Shown: piece after piece, positions 53,317 through 61,508 of the stretch
Layout: the number at the start of each line of letters is the position of its first letter
Position numbering within the stretch: position 1 is the stretch's first letter
Source of the DNA: Palsa-459 sp963841965
Lineage (GTDB): Bacteria > Actinomycetota > Acidimicrobiia > Acidimicrobiales > RAAP-2
Assembly (NCBI GenBank): GCA_963841965.1
Contig: CAWJES010000010.1
Span: 558,001 to 622,000, forward strand
DNA length: 64,000 bases
Direction: 5' to 3'
The notes under the pieces: model-generated
Seen by the model: the letters and a program-made list of their open reading frames with translations, nothing else
Databases searched by the model: none
What the model was told of the DNA's origin: nothing
Translations under genes and position numbers: made by a program

Positions 53317-53334
53317 ATCAAGTGGTCAACTTAT
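53317..53334. promoter_or_regulatory. probable ArsR operator, upstream site
   Basis: ATCAAGTGGTCAACTTAT, 76 bp upstream of the regulator's ATG, is nearly the same as the internal site. Both fit ATCAARTGGTCAAYTKAT. The surrounding gap (53242-53527) holds nothing else recognisable apart from the sigma-factor promoter at its far end. Confidence 0.65.
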
Positions 53335-53515
53335 CAGGGACCTGTAGGCACGAGGGGCGCCTCCAGAGCCGTCGCCGGCGCTGAACGCGATCCCGCGCGA
53401 CCCAGCACGCCGGCGCACGCTGACATCCTCGAAGCTCGACCCGGGACCTCACCTGCAGAGAGGCGGCCATCTGCCGCACGCGCCGCCCGCTCGGGGAGGT
53501 TCGCGTGCACGGCGG

Positions 53516-53521
53516 TACGCT
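53516..53521 (+). promoter_or_regulatory. -10 element of the ECF sigma gene
   Basis: TACGCT six bases before GTG 53528, identical in sequence and spacing to the element at 16744-16749. A leaderless transcript is likely. Confidence 0.5.
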
Positions 53522-53527
53522 CGCTGT

Positions 53528-54127
53528 GTGGAGGACGAGGAGCTACTCGAGAAACTCCTCGCCGGGGACGAGCAGGCGTTCCGGGAGCTCGTCTCCAAGT
53601 ACCACACGACACTCGTGCGCGTCGCGAGGTACCACGTCGGCAGCGAGGCCGCTGCGGAGGATGTCGCCCAGGACACGTGGGTCGCCGTCCTGAAGGGCGT
53701 CCACAAGTTCGAGGGCCGCTCCACCTTCAAGACCTGGCTCTTCCGGATCCTGGTCAACCGTGCCCGCACCTCGGGGACCCGGGAGCACCGGATGGTCTCG
53801 GTCGACCCGACCGAGGGTTCCGCGACCGTCGCCGGTTCGCGATTCGACACATCGGGTGCGTGGACCGACCCGCCCGCTCCCTTCACCGACGTGGTGGAGG
53901 CCCGACTCGACGACGCGGCGATCGTCCGCGCGGTCCATGAGGCGATCAGGGAGCTGCCCGAGCCCCAGCAGGCGGTCGTAACGCTGCGCGACGTCGAGGG
54001 ACTGTCCACCTATGAAGTGGCGTCCCTCCTGGGTCTCACCGAGGCGAACGTGCGGGTGATCCTGCACCGGGGTCGGGCCAAGGTCCGTGCCGCCCTCGAG
54101 GACACCGTGTCAGGTGGTGTGCAATGA
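53528..54127 (+). CDS. ECF-type RNA polymerase sigma factor
   Basis: The 199 residues show region 2 (AFRELVSKYHTTLVRVA, AEDVAQDTWVAVLKGVHKFEG, FKTWLFRILVNRAR) and region 4 (ELPEPQQAVVTLRDVEG, YEVASLLGLTEANVRVILHRGR), the two-domain ECF layout. GTG 53528 follows a -10-like TACGCT. Its stop overlaps the anti-sigma ATG, forming a sigma/anti-sigma pair. The target promoters are unknown. Confidence 0.94.
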   Translation: MEDEELLEKLLAGDEQAFRELVSKYHTTLVRVARYHVGSEAAAEDVAQDTWVAVLKGVHKFEGRSTFKTWLFRILVNRARTSGTREHRMVSVDPTEGSATVAGSRFDTSGAWTDPPAPFTDVVEARLDDAAIVRAVHEAIRELPEPQQAVVTLRDVEGLSTYEVASLLGLTEANVRVILHRGRAKVRAALEDTVSGGVQ

Positions 54128-54381
54128 GCCTGCTCTCCAAGGACATCGCCTGCCGCGAGGCGGTCGAGCTCGTCACCTCCTATCTGGAGGACACCATGAG
54201 CCGCGGCGACAGGAAGCGCTTCGAGCGGCACCTGGAGCACTGCGACGGCTGCGCGGCGTACCTCGACCAGGTGCGAGAGACGATCCGGGCGACTGGGTCG
54301 GTGGGACCTGAGGACCTCGATCCCGAGGTGCTGGACGGGCTCGTCCTCCTGTACCACGAGTTCCAGCTGGGCACGCCGTGA
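54124..54381 (+). CDS. zinc-binding anti-sigma factor (zf-HC2)
   Basis: The 85 residues include the ZAS motif H-x3-C-x2-C as HLEHCDGCAAY, with an upstream Cys at position 10 as a further possible ligand. There is no transmembrane helix, so it is a soluble anti-sigma factor, possibly redox-sensitive like RsrA. ATGA overlap with the sigma gene, and its stop overlaps the kynureninase GTG. Confidence 0.88.
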   Translation: MSLLSKDIACREAVELVTSYLEDTMSRGDRKRFERHLEHCDGCAAYLDQVRETIRATGSVGPEDLDPEVLDGLVLLYHEFQLGTP

Positions 54382-55670
54382 CGACCGTCAGCCTGCTGGG
54401 CGACCTCGAGGACGACGCCCTGCGACGCGACGAGGATGACCGGATCGGCACGGCCCGCGAGCGGTTCCGCATCCCGACCGACGACACTGCGAGCGGCCAC
54501 CGCCAGCTCGCGTACATGGCGGGGAACTCGCTCGGACTGCAGCCCGTGGGTGTCGCCCGCGACGTGGAGGCCGAGCTCGCGAACTGGGCCACCCTCGCGG
54601 TCGAGGGCCACGCGAGGGCGCACCGGCCGTGGGGCGAGTACCACGCCCTGCTGCGCGGCCCGATGGCGAGGGTCGTCGGCGGACGCGGGGCCGAGGTGGT
54701 CGTCATGAACTCCCTGACCGTCAACCTGCACCTGCTGCTCGCCTCGTTCTACCGGCCTGCGCCGGGCCGCTACCAGATCGTCATGGAGGACTCCGCGTTC
54801 CCCTCGGACAGCTACGCGTTCCGGAGCCACGCCTCCTTCCGCGGCTACGAGTCGCGCGACGCGATCGTGCGGCTCCGCCCGAGGGAGGGCGAGCGCCTGC
54901 TGCGCACCGAGGACGTGGTGGACTACCTGCGCCTCGAGGCGGACCGCACGGCGCTCGTGCTGCTGGGCGGCGTCAACTACCTGACGGGCCAGCTCATGGA
55001 CATCCCGACGATCACCGCCGCCGCTCGCGAGGCGGGCATCACGGTCGGGTGGGACCTCGCCCATGCGGCGGGCAATGTCGAGCTCGACCTCCACGAATGG
55101 GGTGTCGACTTCGCCGCGTGGTGCACCTACAAGTACCTGAACGCCGGCCCCGGCGCGATCGCCGGCGCCTTCGTGCACGAGCGCCACCTCGCCGACGCCG
55201 AGCTGCACCGGCTCCACGGCTGGTTCAGCAACGATCCGGCGAACCGGTTCGAGATGCTGCCCGACTTGACGCCGGTCATGACCGCCGACTCCTGGATGAT
55301 CAGCAACTCGTCCGTGCTCTCGATGACCCCGCTGTTCAGCTCCCTCGCGCTCTTCGACGAGATGGGCATGCTGGCGCTGCGCAGACGCAGCCACCGGCTC
55401 ACGGGCTATCTCGCCGAGCTGCTCGAGCAGGCGGCACCGTCGACGGGGATCTCGATCGTCACACCGCAGGATCCATCGCAGCGGGGGTGCCAGCTCTCCG
55501 TCGCGATCCCGACGGACCCCTCCGAGGTCCATGCCAGGATCCGCGCGGCGAGCGGCGTGCTGGGCGACGTCCGCATGCCCGACGTCATCCGGCTCGCGCC
55601 CGTCCCGCTCTACTCGACGTACCACGACTGCTGGCGTGCCGCCGATGCGCTCGCCGGGGCCCTGGGATGA
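54378..55670 (+). CDS. kynU: kynureninase
   Basis: The PLP enzyme cleaves kynurenine to anthranilate and alanine. The 430 residues contain YMAGNSLGLQP, the Asp226 in GWDLAHAAGNVELDLHEW and the Schiff-base Lys252 in CTYKYLNAGPGAIAG, all diagnostic of kynureninase. GTGA overlap with the anti-sigma gene makes it part of the sigma operon. No other kynurenine-pathway gene is near, so its regulation by an ECF system is unusual. Confidence 0.93.
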   Translation: MTTVSLLGDLEDDALRRDEDDRIGTARERFRIPTDDTASGHRQLAYMAGNSLGLQPVGVARDVEAELANWATLAVEGHARAHRPWGEYHALLRGPMARVVGGRGAEVVVMNSLTVNLHLLLASFYRPAPGRYQIVMEDSAFPSDSYAFRSHASFRGYESRDAIVRLRPREGERLLRTEDVVDYLRLEADRTALVLLGGVNYLTGQLMDIPTITAAAREAGITVGWDLAHAAGNVELDLHEWGVDFAAWCTYKYLNAGPGAIAGAFVHERHLADAELHRLHGWFSNDPANRFEMLPDLTPVMTADSWMISNSSVLSMTPLFSSLALFDEMGMLALRRRSHRLTGYLAELLEQAAPSTGISIVTPQDPSQRGCQLSVAIPTDPSEVHARIRAASGVLGDVRMPDVIRLAPVPLYSTYHDCWRAADALAGALG

Positions 55671-55945
55671 CCCCGGAGGAGCCGATCGTCGAGTTGACCG
55701 ACGATGAGCTCGCCGAGCTCGCGCTCGCAGCGGACCCCTCGGCCCCGCTGCCCGCCGACGCGGTCGCGTACGACCCGAATGCCGACGGACTGCCCGCCCT
55801 GATGCCGGAGTGGTACATGGGGCGGGTCACCGCCGTGCATGCAAGCAGGTGGCGGCGGCCTGTGATCCTCGCGGTCGTGGTCGCCTTCCTCATGATCGAC
55901 GCGGCGGGGCTCTGCGGCACCTACGGGATCATCAGCTGGGCGTGA
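55667..55945 (+). CDS. small membrane protein downstream of kynU
   Basis: The 92 residues have an acidic head (EEPIVELTDDELAELAL), a central stretch, and one transmembrane helix near the C terminus (PVILAVVVAFLMIDAAGL). ATG overlaps the kynU stop, so it is co-translated. I do not recognise a family. Confidence 0.7.
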   Translation: MTPEEPIVELTDDELAELALAADPSAPLPADAVAYDPNADGLPALMPEWYMGRVTAVHASRWRRPVILAVVVAFLMIDAAGLCGTYGIISWA

Positions 55946-55946
55946 G

Positions 55947-56477
55947 CTACACGCCTCGCTGGAACGTGTCGTAGTCCGGGTCCAGGCGCAGGTTGATCGC
56001 CTGGACCGCATCTTCGACCCACGTCGTGAACTGCTCCCCGTCGGTGAGGACCTTCAGTCCCTGGAGCACCTGGACCTTCCCGTTGCGCAGAAGGATCCAC
56101 GCGACGACGTAGTAGCGGCTCTGCTCGAGAGCACCGGACCGTCCCGTTCCCCGAGCGGCGCTGCTGTAGCGACGCACGCGTTCGTGGATCTCGGCCTTGC
56201 CTATCTCGGCCCAGAGCCAGGAGAAGGTGCGGTAGCTCGTCTTGACCACCAAGCGGTCCTCGTGGAGATAGAAGCCGCTGCGGAACGTGCGGACGAGCCC
56301 GACTGCGAGGAACACCGCAGCGGCCCCGGTGATCGCCGCGTAGGCGTCGACGAGCCCGTTCGGATGCGCGAGCATCATGCGGACGAGCGAGACGAGGAAC
56401 AGGATGCCGACCGCGAAGCCGAGGATCTTGGCGATGCGGTTGTTCCAGGCACTGAAGGTCGTCACCTGATCGGGCAC
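55947..56477 (-). CDS. PH-domain-like membrane protein
   Basis: The 176 residues have two helices (ILGFAVGILFLVSLVRMM, AAITGAAAVFLAVGLV), then a globular part with RSGFYLHEDRLVVKTSYRTFSWLWAEI, a pattern common in bacterial PH domains (bPH/DUF2581-like). Function unknown. GTG at 56477. It converges with the kynU operon. Confidence 0.65.
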   Translation of the reverse strand: MPDQVTTFSAWNNRIAKILGFAVGILFLVSLVRMMLAHPNGLVDAYAAITGAAAVFLAVGLVRTFRSGFYLHEDRLVVKTSYRTFSWLWAEIGKAEIHERVRRYSSAARGTGRSGALEQSRYYVVAWILLRNGKVQVLQGLKVLTDGEQFTTWVEDAVQAINLRLDPDYDTFQRGV

Positions 56478-56648
56478 GTGCGAACTCTACGAGGGACCGG
56501 ACCTCGCCTCATGGAAGCACGGATGCACGGGCACGAGGAGGAACGTCACGCGATCGCGGTGACGCTCGACCTGCGCCGCACCGTCGCCGAAAGGTTCAAG
56601 CCGCGCGCGAATCCATAGTAGGAATGCCCTCTCACCGAGGAGGACCCC

Positions 56649-57839
56649 ATGGACAGACGGCAGGACCACGGCGATTCGACGAAGGCCTCCGCGTCGCATG
56701 GCCCATTCCTGCTCCGGCGGATCACCCGAGGCGCCGTTGCATCCCTGCTGGTGCTCGCTGGATCGTTGGGTGTCGCCTCGCTGACGACGCTCCCGGCGTC
56801 TGCAGCTCCTTCGCTCCACGCGCCGGCGCCGGACAATTGCGTCTGTTGCGGTATCGCCAAGGGGGGCCCGTCGCGAAGCGTGGTGCCAACGCCAGGGGCC
56901 CCCAGTTGCTGCGGACCAGTCATCCCGGCCACAGTCCGGCCAGTGGTGCGCATCCACCCGTCGTACAGCTCGTGCAGCCCGACCAGCGCACCGCTGGACC
57001 TTGTCGCGACCGTGGCGAGCGGCTCGACGACGCTCAGCTGGCACGTTCCCGTGAGCTTCGGCGGCTCGCCCCTTCTGGGCTACAACATCTTCGAGGGGAC
57101 GACATCGGGCGGCGAGACCGTCGTGCCGGTCCTCATCACCGCGACCACCTACACGGTCACCGGGCTGACCAACGGCTCCAGGTACTTCTTCTACGTGACG
57201 GGCATCAACAGCTCTGGCTGGTCGGGGCCCTCCAACGAGGTCTCCGTCATCCCTGCGACGCCGCCCGGTGCGCCGAGCGGGCTCGCTGCGACCGGTGCCC
57301 CCGCCTCGGTGGCACTCAGCTGGTCGCCTCCGGCCTCCGACGGCGACTCGCCGGTCACGGGCTACGACCTCTTCGAGGGGACCAGCGCTGGAGGGGAGTC
57401 ACTGACGCCCGTCAACGCGACGCCGGTCAGTGCCAGCACATTCACGGTGACCGGGCTCACGAACATGACGACCTACTACTTCACCGTCGAGGCGATCAAC
57501 GCGGCCGGCGACTCGATGGCCTCGAACGAGGCGTCTGCAACCCCCGCAGCGGGTCCGTCGACCACGTCGCTCTCGGTCTCGCAGGCCTCGGTCAGCTCCA
57601 GCTCCCAGCACAAGGTCCACTTCACGGTCACGGTTGCCGGTGCCTCCCCGACCGGTGCCGTGCGCGTCGAGGCAGGATCGCAGGTCCTCTGCACCGTGGC
57701 CCTGGTCGCGGGCGCGGGCTCGTGCAGGCTGCCCGCCCACTCGCTCGGCAAGGGTTCGTACACGGTGGTTGCCGACTACGCCGGCGATGCGAACAACAAT
57801 CCTTCCGCGTCGTCGGGGTCATCGCTCACAGTCCGGTAG
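56649..57839 (+). CDS. secreted protein with two fibronectin type III domains and an Ig-like domain
   Basis: The 396 residues start with a basic head and hydrophobic core (GAVASLLVLAGSLGVASL, cleavage near PASAA), hence secreted. A Cys-rich segment (CVCCG, CCG) follows. FN3 domain 1 spans about residues 115-205 and FN3 domain 2 about 208-300; each has the W-x-x-P and TVTGLTN patterns. The C-terminal part (about 305-396) is a bacterial Ig-like domain ending GDANNNPSASS, as in Big_3/5 repeats. A GAGGAG site precedes the ATG. It is probably an extracellular adhesion or matrix protein, near the collagen-like gene. Confidence 0.85.
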   Translation: MDRRQDHGDSTKASASHGPFLLRRITRGAVASLLVLAGSLGVASLTTLPASAAPSLHAPAPDNCVCCGIAKGGPSRSVVPTPGAPSCCGPVIPATVRPVVRIHPSYSSCSPTSAPLDLVATVASGSTTLSWHVPVSFGGSPLLGYNIFEGTTSGGETVVPVLITATTYTVTGLTNGSRYFFYVTGINSSGWSGPSNEVSVIPATPPGAPSGLAATGAPASVALSWSPPASDGDSPVTGYDLFEGTSAGGESLTPVNATPVSASTFTVTGLTNMTTYYFTVEAINAAGDSMASNEASATPAAGPSTTSLSVSQASVSSSSQHKVHFTVTVAGASPTGAVRVEAGSQVLCTVALVAGAGSCRLPAHSLGKGSYTVVADYAGDANNNPSASSGSSLTVR

Positions 57840-58152
57840 CGGGCACGTCGATCTCTCGCCCGTGCGGGGAAGGCGCATCTGGACGCCCCGTAGGAGATGA
57901 CTGCAGTCGGACTCGCGGTCGATGCATGTGCGATTCCACGACTTCACATCCACGAAGCGACGGCTACGCCAGGGGTTCGACGGGAACGCGACCTGATTGC
58001 ATTGGTCGCGGCCGCGGACACTGACTGCGTGCGTCGTTTGGGTTTGTGCCGCGGGGCGCGAGACACCGACGGCCGGCCCCCCGGTGGACGGGCGCGTCTC
58101 GCGACTCCGGTGTCCGACTGCACACGCTGATGGAAGAGCCGGGTGGTGCGGA
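57840..58152. other. non-coding gap between the FN3 and collagen-like genes
   Basis: 313 bp with no convincing coding sequence, tRNA or strong hairpin in my reading. Two short open frames (57897-58130 and 57997-58425) have random-looking Arg-rich products and no ribosome site. The two flanking genes converge here, so it probably contains only their 3' ends. Confidence 0.6.
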
Positions 58153-59658
58153 TCAGCCGAGCTGCTCGATGACCAGGGATGCGCTGACGTTCGACTGGGT
58201 TCCGCCCGCGAGCGCCTGCAATGTGACTGCGGCAGCCGAGGTGTTGTTGACGAGCTGCAAGACGTCGCCGGCGTTGAGAGTGAGAATCACCTGGCCGTTG
58301 TTCTGCTGGGTCCCTGCGCCGGATCCGTAGTCAGACGCAGGGTCCACAACTCCGTTGACGAACAGCGCGAACTGATTCGGCTCCACACCGGACACCGAGA
58401 AGTTCACGAGGTACGTCCCCGATGAGGTCACCACAACGGACGACGTCCCGGGCACGTGGATGATGCCCAATTCCGGCCCATTGCTGTCAAACGTGACGGC
58501 CGCTTCGAGCGGTACGACCTGAGGAGTCAAGTTGTAGATGTATGCGTATCCCGCCAGGTTTGCCGTCCCGGTCGCACCGGTCGCACCGGTCGCACCGGTA
58601 TTCCCGGTGGCTCCGGTGCTACCGGTCGCACCGGTGGGCCCCGTCGGTCCTCCTGCCGGTCCCGTAGCACCAGTGGCACCCGTTGCTCCGGTGGCTCCGG
58701 TGGCTCCGGTCACACCCGTCGGTCCCATCGGACCGGTTGCGCCAGTCGGTCCTGTGGCTCCGGTGGCACCCGTTGCTCCGGTGGCACCCGTTGCTCCGGT
58801 GGCTCCGGTCACACCCGTCGGTCCCATCGGACCGGTTGCGCCAGTCGGTCCTGTCGCTCCTGTGGCACCCGTTGCTCCGGGGGCTCCGGTCACACCCGTC
58901 GGACCCGTGGGACCCGTGGGACCGGAGGGACCGGTTGCGCCAGTCGGTCCGGTCGCCCCGGTTGCACCAGTGGATCCCGTCGTTCCCGTCGGCCCAGTCG
59001 GCCCAGTGGAACCTGTCGCCCCAGTGGCGCCGGTTGGCCCGGTACCGCCGGTCACACCCGTCGGTCCGGTCACTCCCGTTGCGCCAGTCGTTCCAGTCGC
59101 ACCGGTCGAGCCGGTGGGTCCGGTCACTCCCGTCGGTCCAGTCACCCCGGTCACCCCGGTCGTGCCAGTCGCACCAGTCGTCCCTGTCGCGCCAGCGGGT
59201 CCTGTCGCACCCGTCGCGCCAGCAGGTCCCGCAGGGCCGACAGGCCCGGCTGAGCCCGTGGACCCGGTCGGGCCGGTTTCACCCACGGAACCCGTCGCGC
59301 CTGTCGCGCCGGTATTGCCCGTGGCCCCGGTCGGACCGGCTGGCCCGGTGGCACCAGCGGGCCCAGTTTGACCTGCCTCACCCGTGGGGCCTGTTGCACC
59401 GGTCGGTCCAGTCGCACCGCGTTGTCCGTACTGGTTGATCGTGACGGGTGACGTGCCAGCCGGGCACCTGCCGTCAACCGCGCTGTAGATCAGGTGACTC
59501 GGCTGCCCGGCGGCAACACCCGGGTGGACGCATGCGGTGAATGTTGTCGGGAGCACCTTGGAGGTTGGTGATCCTGAGGCGGCGCCGATCAACCCGAGGG
59601 TGAGCGCTGCCGCTGCGCCGATCGTGAGCAGGCCGAACTTCCGAGTCAGGAACCTCAT
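58153..59658 (-). CDS. secreted collagen-like repeat protein with a C-terminal BclA-like domain
   Basis: 501 residues. Residues 1-28 form a Sec-type signal (RKFGLLTIGAAAALTLGLIG). Residues 30-77 are a short globular head with two Cys (TACVHPG, DGRCPAG). About 96 collagen triplets span residues 78-365, mostly GAT, GPT and GVT, with Pro and Thr rather than Pro-Hyp; one extra Gly (GPAGGPTG) interrupts the register near residue 335. Residues 366-501 resemble the trimerising BclA/C1q-like jelly roll: LGIIHVPGTSSVVVTSSGTYLVNFSVSG, NQFALFVNG, LNAGDVLQLVN. ATG 59658 follows AGGGGG. The protein is probably a surface filament or matrix component. Confidence 0.93.
   Translation of the reverse strand: MRFLTRKFGLLTIGAAAALTLGLIGAASGSPTSKVLPTTFTACVHPGVAAGQPSHLIYSAVDGRCPAGTSPVTINQYGQRGATGPTGATGPTGEAGQTGPAGATGPAGPTGATGNTGATGATGSVGETGPTGSTGSAGPVGPAGPAGATGATGPAGATGTTGATGTTGVTGVTGPTGVTGPTGSTGATGTTGATGVTGPTGVTGGTGPTGATGATGSTGPTGPTGTTGSTGATGATGPTGATGPSGPTGPTGPTGVTGAPGATGATGATGPTGATGPMGPTGVTGATGATGATGATGATGATGPTGATGPMGPTGVTGATGATGATGATGATGPAGGPTGPTGATGSTGATGNTGATGATGATGTANLAGYAYIYNLTPQVVPLEAAVTFDSNGPELGIIHVPGTSSVVVTSSGTYLVNFSVSGVEPNQFALFVNGVVDPASDYGSGAGTQQNNGQVILTLNAGDVLQLVNNTSAAAVTLQALAGGTQSNVSASLVIEQLG
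58693..58854. repeat. long near-identical repeat unit within the collagen-like gene
   Basis: A stretch of at least 60 bp at about 58693-58755 recurs essentially unchanged at 58792-58854, an offset of 99 bp (33 codons, 11 triplets). The neighbouring GGCTCCGGT units vary in copy number between the two. Because every step is a multiple of 9 bp, expansion or contraction keeps the collagen frame. Confidence 0.85.
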
Positions 59659-59798
59659 CGCCGCACCCCCTGTCGCCCGCGTTGCAATCTGCTGCGAGGC
59701 GAACAGCAGGAACCGTAGCGGGGTCGGGTCGGTTTCGCTCCGGACGTGACAGCCGTCCCGACATTCTCCAGGACACGCCGGCTCGATGCGCTCTCGGT

Positions 59799-59871
59799 GG
59801 GGCTAGTAAGAATCGAACTTACGACCTCAGCATTATCAGTGCTGCGCTCTAACCGACTGAGCTATAGCCCC
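59799..59871 (-). tRNA. tRNA-Ile (GAT)
   Basis: 73 nt. Acceptor GGGGCTA pairs with TAGCCCC, D-arm GCTC...GAGC, anticodon stem CAGCA/TGCTG around loop CTGATAA with anticodon GAT, and T-arm GTAAG-TTCGATT-CTTAC. CCA is not encoded. The 3' end faces the collagen-like gene. Confidence 0.97.
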
Positions 59872-59954
59872 GAGGACGCACGATCGTATCGCACCTCCCC
59901 GGAATGCCGTTCTGCGGGCGGCCGCCCCCTGCGCGCGACGGATGGAGCCCTCGG

Positions 59955-60749
59955 TCAGGGCTCCCAGACCTTCGCCGCGACGGTCTGGCTCGCGGTGGCG
60001 AGAAGCGTCCCCCGCTCGCTCCACAGGAAGGCGGTTCCCTGCCCGTAGCCTCCGACCAGCGCGTGCATCCGGATGTCGCACAGCACCCATTCGGTCTGCT
60101 CCAGCTGCACGACCCGCAGGGTGTTGTCGAGGCTTCGCCCTCGAACACGACGGCCAAACGGCTCGGAGAGTCCGCTGGACACGAAGTCGCCGAAGATGGC
60201 GAGTGTCGCGGCTGAGGGGTCGACGTGCCCTGGGACGCGACACCAGAGTGCCGAGTCATGCCCACCGGGGGTGCCGTCCATGTCGCCGAGCATCCGGCCT
60301 TTGGCGACGCGCATCTCCACGTGCTCGAAGATCGACTGTCGCATCGAATCGGGGAAGCGCCGCGGCGGGCAGCGATCGGGGTCGGGAACGATCGGAGGGG
60401 AGTCCCATACGCCAGCGAGATCGAGCTCGTTGGATCCGAGCGCCGCATTGACGGTGAGGATCTCGCGCCCCTCGACCGAACCTGTCGCTCGCGCCTGGCT
60501 CACATGTCCTCCAGCGACTGCGATCGTCACGCCGATGTCCATCGTGGAGCCCACGGGTGCGTACTGCAGGTACTGGGCCGTGGCCCAGATCGTCGGGCGC
60601 CCGGTCGCCTGCTCGAGCGCGACGAGCGCCGCGCCAAGCCCGCAGCCGCCGAAGAGGAAGTTCCCCGGCGTGATGATGTGGGACGCGACCGGCAGCTGCC
60701 ACGTGTCGTCGCCGGTGCGGGTCACGCCCATGAACTCGCCGGCGTCCAC
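59955..60749 (-). CDS. TesB-like acyl-CoA thioesterase family protein
   Basis: The 264 residues form a double-hotdog pattern: an N-terminal half with ASHIITPGNFLFGGCGLGAALVAL, WATAQYLQYAPVGSTMDIGV and a C-terminal half with HDSALWCRVPGH, AIFGDFVSSGL and DNTLRVVQ, matching acyl-CoA thioesterase II-like families. The GTG at 60749 is chosen over ATG 60731 because AGGTAG stands at a better distance. It lies 5 bp after the SGNH hydrolase stop, so the two are probably one operon. Confidence 0.78.
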   Translation of the reverse strand: MDAGEFMGVTRTGDDTWQLPVASHIITPGNFLFGGCGLGAALVALEQATGRPTIWATAQYLQYAPVGSTMDIGVTIAVAGGHVSQARATGSVEGREILTVNAALGSNELDLAGVWDSPPIVPDPDRCPPRRFPDSMRQSIFEHVEMRVAKGRMLGDMDGTPGGHDSALWCRVPGHVDPSAATLAIFGDFVSSGLSEPFGRRVRGRSLDNTLRVVQLEQTEWVLCDIRMHALVGGYGQGTAFLWSERGTLLATASQTVAAKVWEP

Positions 60750-60754
60750 CGCGG

Positions 60755-61357
60755 CTACCTGGTGCGCTGGGTCAGGGCCGATGCGATCAGGTGCGCCAGT
60801 GCGGTCGCGCCCGGCCCGTCGATGGGCAGGTGCACCTCGTCCGAGTAGAACCAGCCCGGGTGGGTCTGGGCGAGCGCCGCCCAGTTCGCGATCACGACGT
60901 TGTGCGCCTTGGCTCCCGACTCGATGAGGGCGTTGTTGGCCGCCATCCATCCCCTCGTCGGCACCCAGTTCGTGACGAGGACGACCCTGCCGCACACGCT
61001 CAGCTCGTCGAGCATGGTCTGGAAGTCCGAGTGCGAGATCCAGCCGTTGGTGCCCAGGAAGACGACGAACCGGTCCGTCAGGTGGTGCGAGGCCCGGAGG
61101 CTCTCGACGAGGGGGACACCGGCCGAGAACTGCCTCGACACGACGGCGTCGACATCGATGCCGGGCATGATCTGCTCGAGGACGCCCTGCGCATCGAGCA
61201 GCACCGAGTCGCCGATCGCGATGGTGCCGGGCACGGTGACGGCGACCTTGTGGACCCGCGTGGCCGCTGCGGCACCGCTTGCGACGGGGAGCGCCACCGC
61301 GAGGAGCACGGCGGATGCGACTGCAAGCCGCCACCGCGTCGACACCGTCATCCGCAT
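60755..61357 (-). CDS. SGNH/GDSL-like hydrolase, secreted
   Basis: The 200 residues start with a signal peptide (RLAVASAVLLAVALPVASG). The mature part begins IAIGDSVLLDAQG, the GDS block with the catalytic Ser, contains LGTNGW (Asn block), and ends with a DEVHLPIDGPGATALAHLI segment with the Asp-x-x-His pair. It resembles the C-terminal domain of OafA-type acyltransferases and free esterases. It likely acts outside the cell on acyl esters. Confidence 0.82.
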   Translation of the reverse strand: MRMTVSTRWRLAVASAVLLAVALPVASGAAAATRVHKVAVTVPGTIAIGDSVLLDAQGVLEQIMPGIDVDAVVSRQFSAGVPLVESLRASHHLTDRFVVFLGTNGWISHSDFQTMLDELSVCGRVVLVTNWVPTRGWMAANNALIESGAKAHNVVIANWAALAQTHPGWFYSDEVHLPIDGPGATALAHLIASALTQRTR

Positions 61358-61508
61358 GGGCGAATCGTAGGCCGAGACGCGCCGGTCCAGCGTGCGCCAC
61401 AAGGGGCGTCCGGCCCGGTCGCGTCCTAGACTTCGGCGCCTGTCGGCGATCTGCGATCGACGGCGAGGGCGTCGAACACGTCGATGCACTGCACGCGAGG
61501 GAGCGGCA

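Noticed and set aside
56511..56618. 35-codon open frame (MEARMHGHEEER start) before the FN3 gene
   Set aside because: No ribosome site, no homology that I recognise, and it lies in the promoter region of the next gene.
58560..59420. CRISPR array
   Set aside because: The repeats are short, contiguous 9-bp-based units with no unique spacers, and they encode a continuous collagen-like protein.
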